The translations under genes were made by a program, and so were the position numbers. Positions 58,601-64,000 of a DNA stretch of 64,000 nucleotides are shown one piece after another. The DNA comes from Callorhinus ursinus. Lineage: Eukaryota; Chordata; Mammalia; Carnivora; Otariidae. Position 1 is the stretch's first letter. Each line of letters opens with the position of its first letter. The notes beneath the pieces were generated by a model that was given only the letters and a program-made list of their open reading frames with translations, was not told the DNA's origin and made no database searches. Where the stretch lies: contig NW_020312904.1 in NCBI RefSeq assembly GCF_003265705.1, forward strand, positions 328,089 through 392,088, in the 5' to 3' direction.

Positions 58601-59879
58601 CCACCCCGAACCTCGGAGGGGCCCTCCTCTTACTCCACGCCAGGCTATCAGCAACGCCCCCCATGCTGCTCCGCGGCCCTCATCGCAGCCAGGAATTTCT
58701 CAGCAGCACTCCCGGCACTGTGCCGCCGAGGGATGCGTCAGCCTTTGTCCGTTTGTTGCCCCTCTGTGCAGAACCCACCGGGTGCCCAGCCCGCAGGGTA
58801 GGAGCCAAGTGCCCCGCCCCCAGATCTGACCCCTGAAGTCCCTCACGCCGGCTCCTCTTGACCCTCAGCTCCCACTCCGGGCAAAGGTCCCCGGAGGCCC
58901 AGGGATCTGCTGTTGAGCCCTCCATGCACTAGGCCCAGAGCTGAACTTCAGTACCTGGTCAGGGGGATGGAGGAGTGCTCATCTCCCCCTCTACCCCTCA
59001 AGCCTTTGAGCAGCGCCTCTGAGCCTCTGCAGGGGCCACTCCTGATGGTGCAGACGCAGCCATCGGGGCATGGGAGTCGCCGGTGCCCGGCTGCCCATGA
59101 GCTCGGGAGGGTCACTCTCGAGGCCCAGGGCCTGGCGCGGACTGGCTCAGTACTCTTCTTCCAGTGGCTGAAAAGAAGACAGAACAAGATAAAACCTCAT
59201 TACAGCTTGGGTGGGGGTCCAAACACCGGCCCACCACCAGCCGGAGGAGGTTGCAGTTCAGATGTAAGGGGAGCCCTACCCGCCCCGCCCCCCAGACAGC
59301 AGGGACACAGCTAGGCACTGTGTGGACAGAGGCTAGACCAGGCAACCTGAGGGGAGGCTGCTGGATCACAGGCAGGTGGCAGGCACCTGCCAGGGGGCCA
59401 GGGTCCTGGGGCCGGCACAGCCTCCTGTGCACCCACCTCCTTTCTCCCTCCCTGCTCCTGGACACCCCCACCTAGGCCTGCAGAGCGGAATCCACACCCA
59501 CCCCAAAGGGCCGACCGAGGTCGCTGGAGAACCACGGAATTGACTCTGGCCCACGAGGGCCCAACAGGACATGCAGTGGTGGGGAGGGGGGCTGCTCAGA
59601 GCCACAGAAGCCCTGGGTAGTGGGGAGATGCAACGTCAGGGTGGGGCGGGGGTGGGGAACTGTCACCCTGACACAGGCCTGCCCCCCCCTCCAGTGCCAG
59701 GCACCCTGTGGCACTTCACAGCTGCACCGGGCAGGGGGACAGCTTGGGGACCGTGCCTGGGATGGGGGCAGGGGTGGGTGAGTGAGCTGACGGGAGTCTC
59801 CTGGCTGGGAGCGGGGCCAAGAGGGTGCAGTTGCTCACGCCCTGGCCATGAGGACAGAGTGGCTGTGCTGATGATCGGG

Positions 59880-59975
59880 GCTTGTGTGTATGCGGGTGTG
59901 TTCAAGTATGTGTGCACACGTGTGTGCATGTGTGTGAGTGCAGATTATGTGTGTGCACATGCGTGTGTGAGCCAC
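59880..59975. repeat. Imperfect (TG)n stretch
   Basis: TGTGTGTATGCGGGTGTG and GTGTGTGCATGTGTGTGAG units. Confidence 0.75.
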
Positions 59976-61496
59976 AGGCTGGATATGGTCCTGGGTGGCA
60001 GGGACATGATGCCCACTGACCCCAAGATGCTAGCTGCCCTGGGGCAGGAGGGGAAGGAGAGCGTCTTGGGCTGTTTTGGCCACCACCTCCCCCACCCCCT
60101 CACGGAGCCTGAGCCTCATCCCGCCTTCCCCATGCCTAACCATGCCCTTCTCTGTACTCCTGGGGTCTTCAGTCCAAGGCCACACTCAGGGGCAGCCCTG
60201 GTTGCTGTGACCTGACCGAGACCCCTGCCCACACCTGTGATTCCTGCACCTGCCCGCTCACAGTGTGGGGCTGCTCTCTTTGTGGGCTTCCACATGGGGC
60301 TGTGACCCCACGGTGGCCAGGCCTGCTGTGCTCCCCGCTCTGCCTCAAGCTGGGGGCCCAGTGGGCACGTCTCAGGGGTCCGTCCCTCTGTGGTCAGGGA
60401 GCAGGAAAGAGCAGCCTCCAGGTGACTCCCCTGCCCCCCACTGTGGGACTGAACACTGAGGGCAGCTTTACCCCCAGAGCTGGAAGCCTGGGTCTCCTGG
60501 TCAGAGGAACATAGAGACAAGGGGATAGACAGACAGGCCCAGCTGGTGGCCAGTAGAAGCTGCTGAGAATCGGCGGAAGCTGGGGCGGGCGGCCGGCGGG
60601 TGGCCCGATGGGTCCTGGAAATCCTCTCTTCCTGTTTTCCCAACAAAGGGCCTCTGTCCCCCCAGGAAGGCTGCTGGCCAGTGGCGGGCGGACGCGCCTT
60701 TTCCGTAAACAGGGTTGTTTTCCTTTTCTCCTCTTGTCACAATAACAGCGGGCTCCAGGCCCCCCATCCCCGCTCTGGGTACCACCGGCCACAGGGGCCT
60801 GCAGGGGAGGGGTCACCGCTAGCTGAGGACAGGCCCCCCGGAGCAAGCAGGAGACAGGAGTTCAGTGGTGCCCATCCCATGGGACGGGGGGGAGGCGGGA
60901 CCAGCCCTGGGGTCCTCCAGAGCCAGAGAATCAGGGGGCTGTGCTGAGCCTGTGACCAACAGGGCCTGGCCCAGCAGCACCTGGAGCGGAGGGCCAGGGT
61001 CGAGTCCACAGGGGGCTGGTTTCCTGAGCCTCCCTCCAGCTGGATCTCCCTCCAGACTGCAGGGGGCCACAGTGCTGGCTGGGGGGGCCACCTCGGGATG
61101 TTCAGCCAGGTGGGTGCTATGGTGCCTGCGCCACAGAGGAAAAGCTCAAGGGTCTGAGAGGACCTCTGAGGGGGACCCATAGTAGACTGAGCCTGCCTGC
61201 ATTCCCGGAAGGTCTGCTCTTGCCCGCCGGCCACATGGCCTCAGGAGTGGATGACAGGGGAGGGAAACAGCCCCCCCCCCCCACCGGGAGGACCCACGAG
61301 AGTGTTGGGACCATCTCGCTGACCGTGGCTGGGAGCTGTGTGCACCCTTCTGCGTGCCTGGCCGTGCAGCGGAGCAGGAGTGGGCTCTGTGCCCGGGCGT
61401 GCATGGCTCTGAGTGGGCCAGTGTGCTAGCGTGTGGGGCTGATTGTGTGCGCCCAGGCAGCAGGGTCTGAAGGGGCCTGTGTGAGGGGCTGGGGGG

Positions 61497-61536
61497 CTAT
61501 TTATAGCTGCCTGGCTTGGGGAGGAGCTATTAATAG
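61497..61536. promoter_or_regulatory. Pair of MEF2-type sites, candidate enhancer
   Basis: CTATTTATAG at 61497-61506 and CTATTAATAG at 61527-61536 both match the MEF2 consensus YTAWWWWTAR exactly. They are palindromic-type A/T islands in otherwise GC-rich sequence and are spaced 30 bases apart. No gene start is adjacent. The function is inferred from motifs. Confidence 0.45.
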
Positions 61537-62480
61537 CACGGGTGGAGGGTGAATGGACAATATACTCAGGGTGGGGTGCGGGCGGATGCCATTCTCTGCC
61601 AGAGACACCCGGGGGCTGGCACCCCAGCCCCCACCCAGGCAGCCAGACAAGGGCCACTGTTATGTGGCCAGTGGCTGAGCCAGGGTGCACGCTCACCTGG
61701 CAGAGCAGGCTGGGGGAGCCCCAGGTTGGAGCCCCCCTCCCCAGTCACCCCTCAAGGGGCCATGTCCCAGCCACCCTTCACCCTAAGGAGGGGTGTGCTG
61801 ATGGTGGGGCGAGAAGGGGCTTGTGGGCCACAGGGGCACCTCAAGCCCTCACCCCCAACCTGTGTGCTTTTTGGGGAACAGCCGATTTCTAGCCTGAGAC
61901 CGGAGCAGATTTGACGCGGGGTCCTGGCTGAACGTGCAGGCGGCCCTCTCCTCTGTCATGACAGCTAGGAGGTCGAGCAGCAAATAGGTGCCTGGCTGGA
62001 TCTCTGGGCCACACGAAGGGATGAGGGTGGAGGGGATGGACGGAGGTGCACTTGTTTGACCGCTGTTTGAAAACTCAAAGGCATGCTCAGCTGGAAGCAC
62101 AGAGATCAGACCCCACTCCACGATGGTGCAGACTTCCCTTGGGTCCCCAGCCTCCCTGGGTCTCCCTGAGCGTCAGAGGGTTCAAGAGGGTGGGAGGTGC
62201 CCAGGGTCCCACGGGGCAGAGCCCTGCCTCCCAAGGGAGGATGGACGATGGAGGAGCCGGGCCCTAGGAAGCCGCGGGGGCTCAGGCTCTGATGAGGCCA
62301 GCCCAGACCCTGCCGGCCCTCCGGAGACAGAGCCTGAGGTCCCAGAGGCACGTGGAGATGAGCGGTCATCCCTCCGTGCCCGGCCACGGAGGGCAGCGGG
62401 GCGGGAGGCAGGAATGGCCCTTCCTGAAGCTCAAAGCCTGCAGTAGGCCTTGCCTAGGCTGGGCTGGCAATGGCGGGACT
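61537..62480. other. Gene-free stretch before the CpG island
   Basis: No repeat or exon recognised. A CACCTG E-box lies near 61696. Confidence 0.4.
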
Positions 62481-63450
62481 CCGGGGTCCTGGCGGGAGGG
62501 GCGCGGCGCCCGCGCTGGGGGCGCCCCCAGTCGAACATGGGGGGGCGGGGAGTTCCTGGGGGCCCACACCCCGGCTGGAGGCAAGGGGTCCCCCGGGCGC
62601 AGCCCCCCGCCAGCCTCTCGGAGCCGGGGGGCCACATCCTTCCCCGGCGGGGACGCGGGGGCGGCCGCTCTCACCTCCCCCCCCTTGAACTTGCGTCGCA
62701 TCCGCCCGCCCGCTTCCGCCGGACGGGTTCCTTGGGGAGCCCCCCCCGCAATGACGTAACGAGGAGCGCGAGCGTCCCGCCCGCGGCCACCTGTCGTCGG
62801 GCGCTTTCCGGAAGGTCGCGGCTGACCGCGCACGCGCCGCGCCTACGTCCCCGAAGCCTCGGGCTTTCCCGTCGGCGTCACCACCAGCGTCCCCCGGGCT
62901 CCGGGAGTGGGGGCGGGCCCGGCGGACCCCCGCCCCGCCCCGCCCCGCCCGGGGGCGAGTCCGCCGCCGCTTCCGGCACCGCCCCCTTCCCGGCAGGGCC
63001 GCGCTGCGTTCCCGCCCGCCGCCGGGGCCCGCCCGTGGGGGCCGGAAAGGGGGCGGCGGCCGACCCTCCCCCGGCTGTGGGGGGCGGGGCGGCGAGGCAG
63101 CGCGCGGCTCGGGCCTGCGGAGCCTGGGGAGCCGGGGAGCAGGGCGGGGAGCCCCTGCTGTGTGCCGAGGTCCCCGGTCCGCGTTCTCTGTGCCATGGGG
63201 TCTCCCGGGGGGCTGAGGTGTGGGGGGGGTCCCCCAGACACCGGGCGGCGTCCGGAGGGGCCCGCTCCCCACCCCCACCACGGCGGGCTGTGGGCCATGC
63301 GCCCACGAGCCCAGCAAGGACACTGCGGTCCGCGGGTGACCCCTCCGGGGGCAGGGCAGGAGGGGGAGCGGGGAGGTGGCTCGGCGGCTGCTCTGGGATC
63401 CGCAGGCCTCGGGGGCGCTGCCCTGGGTCTTCAGGGTTGAGGAGCAGACA
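62480..63450. promoter_or_regulatory. CpG island with ETS and CRE motifs, orphan promoter
   Basis: The sequence is CpG-dense throughout. It contains a CRE-type site TGACGTAA (62753-62760), a strong ETS site (TTTCCGGAAGG, 62808-62818), another CRE-like TGACCGCGCACG and repeated CCCCGCCCCGCCC boxes at 62930-62950. These features mark a housekeeping-type promoter, possibly bidirectional. No coding first exon was identified in either direction. Confidence 0.6.
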
Positions 63451-64000
63451 TGGTTAACACTCTCTCCCTTCCTCCCTCCGTTTATTTCTATGCACCCTTC
63501 CCCTCTGCAGGTGGGGAGGGGAGCCCCCGGCCCTGGACAGCTGTGCCGTGGCTGAGAGCCGGGGGCTGCCCAGGCCCAGCCTGATGATGTCCGCTGGAGA
63601 CTTGGGTCTAGAGGGAGCCCCCACTGGGCCTGGGGGTAGGGGTCTCTGGAAAGGTGGGTGTCCCACACCCCACACAGTGTCACCAGGACAGGCTGGGCCT
63701 CTTGCCCCTCACTGGTGTGGAGCCAGCCAGCCTGGCGTCTGGGATGATCCCAGCCACAATGAAAGCTTTGAGGGACCCCTGGACTGGGAGGGGGGCTTGT
63801 GGCCTGAAGGGCAGCTTGTCTCTGCAGAGGCGGGAGGCTGGTCCCACCCAACCACAGGAAGCCGTCTCTGCCCCACCCCCTGCCCTAGGCCCCAGTGCCC
63901 CTCCCCTGAGTCCCTGACCTGCCCCCACCCCAGGGAAGATCAATGTGGCAGCGGGGTACCAGAGAGGAGGACTGCACCCACACGCCCAGAGCCCCCAAGT
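63451..64000. other. Right-edge sequence with possible - strand transcript end
   Basis: TTTATT at 63481-63486 is a - strand AATAAA in an ATAGAAATAAACGGAGG context. By synteny CRELD2 would approach from the right on this strand, but no CRELD2 coding motif is visible here. Confidence 0.25.

Larger units (their letters stand above)
58061..61490. other. GC-rich gene-free stretch
   Basis: It contains a GCCCC-rich run (58505-58600) and a GTGTGTGCATGTGTG stretch (59880-59975). No exon chain is supported. Confidence 0.45.

Noticed and set aside
62454..63851. 465-codon open frame on the - strand through the CpG island
   Set aside because: It is open because CpG-rich DNA lacks stops. The sequence is low-complexity, with no recognisable domain.

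Overview
This is nuclear DNA from a placental mammal, almost certainly a caniform carnivore. It contains at least a dozen copies, full and fragmentary, of the tRNA-derived carnivore SINE (head GGCGCCTGGGTGGCTCAG, CT-rich body, AAATAAATAAAATCTT tail) and several old LINE-1 blocks. The young dog-specific SINE subfamily is not seen, which favours a bear, seal or mustelid-type (arctoid) genome. This is inferred from repeat type only.

Two protein-coding genes can be read with splice-site precision. IL17REL (interleukin-17 receptor E-like) runs on the + strand from about 8.25 to 12.2-13.4 kb in at least 13 small exons; its 5' exon(s) were not found and its last exon is ambiguous. PIM3 (serine/threonine kinase) runs on the - strand from about 41.3 to 38.0 kb; all six coding exons are present and encode 326 residues. 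The two genes converge tail to tail. This matches the reverse complement of human 22q13.33 (CRELD2 - PIM3 - IL17REL - TTLL8), so CRELD2 would be expected beyond the right edge and TTLL8 beyond the left.

Layout: 0.1-7 kb is AT-rich and mostly antisense LINE-1 with SINE insertions. 7-16.5 kb is GC-rich and holds IL17REL. 16.7-28.6 kb is a second LINE-1/SINE island with L1 pieces in both orientations, interrupted at 22.7-24.6 kb by a CpG- and G-rich minisatellite block. 28.6-38 kb is GC-rich, gene-free sequence with a 400-base assembly gap beside a CA microsatellite. 38-41.9 kb is PIM3 and its CpG island. 41.9-64 kb is GC-rich and non-coding as far as I can tell; it has a 100-base gap in a G tract (48 kb), an old L1 fragment (55 kb), a TCAC/TCAT satellite (57.7-58.1 kb), a pair of perfect MEF2-type sites (61.5 kb) and a second CpG island with ETS and CRE motifs (62.5-63.45 kb) that has no recognised gene.

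No novel multi-gene system was found. The most interesting items are PIM3 intron 5, which folds as a mirtron at the position of human MIR6821; a 25-bp minisatellite abutting an IL17REL splice acceptor; a GC-AG intron in IL17REL; the paired MEF2 sites; the orphan CpG-island promoter; and two well-marked retroposition events (a SINE nested in an opposite SINE, and a short poly(A)-tailed RNA inserted in an L1).
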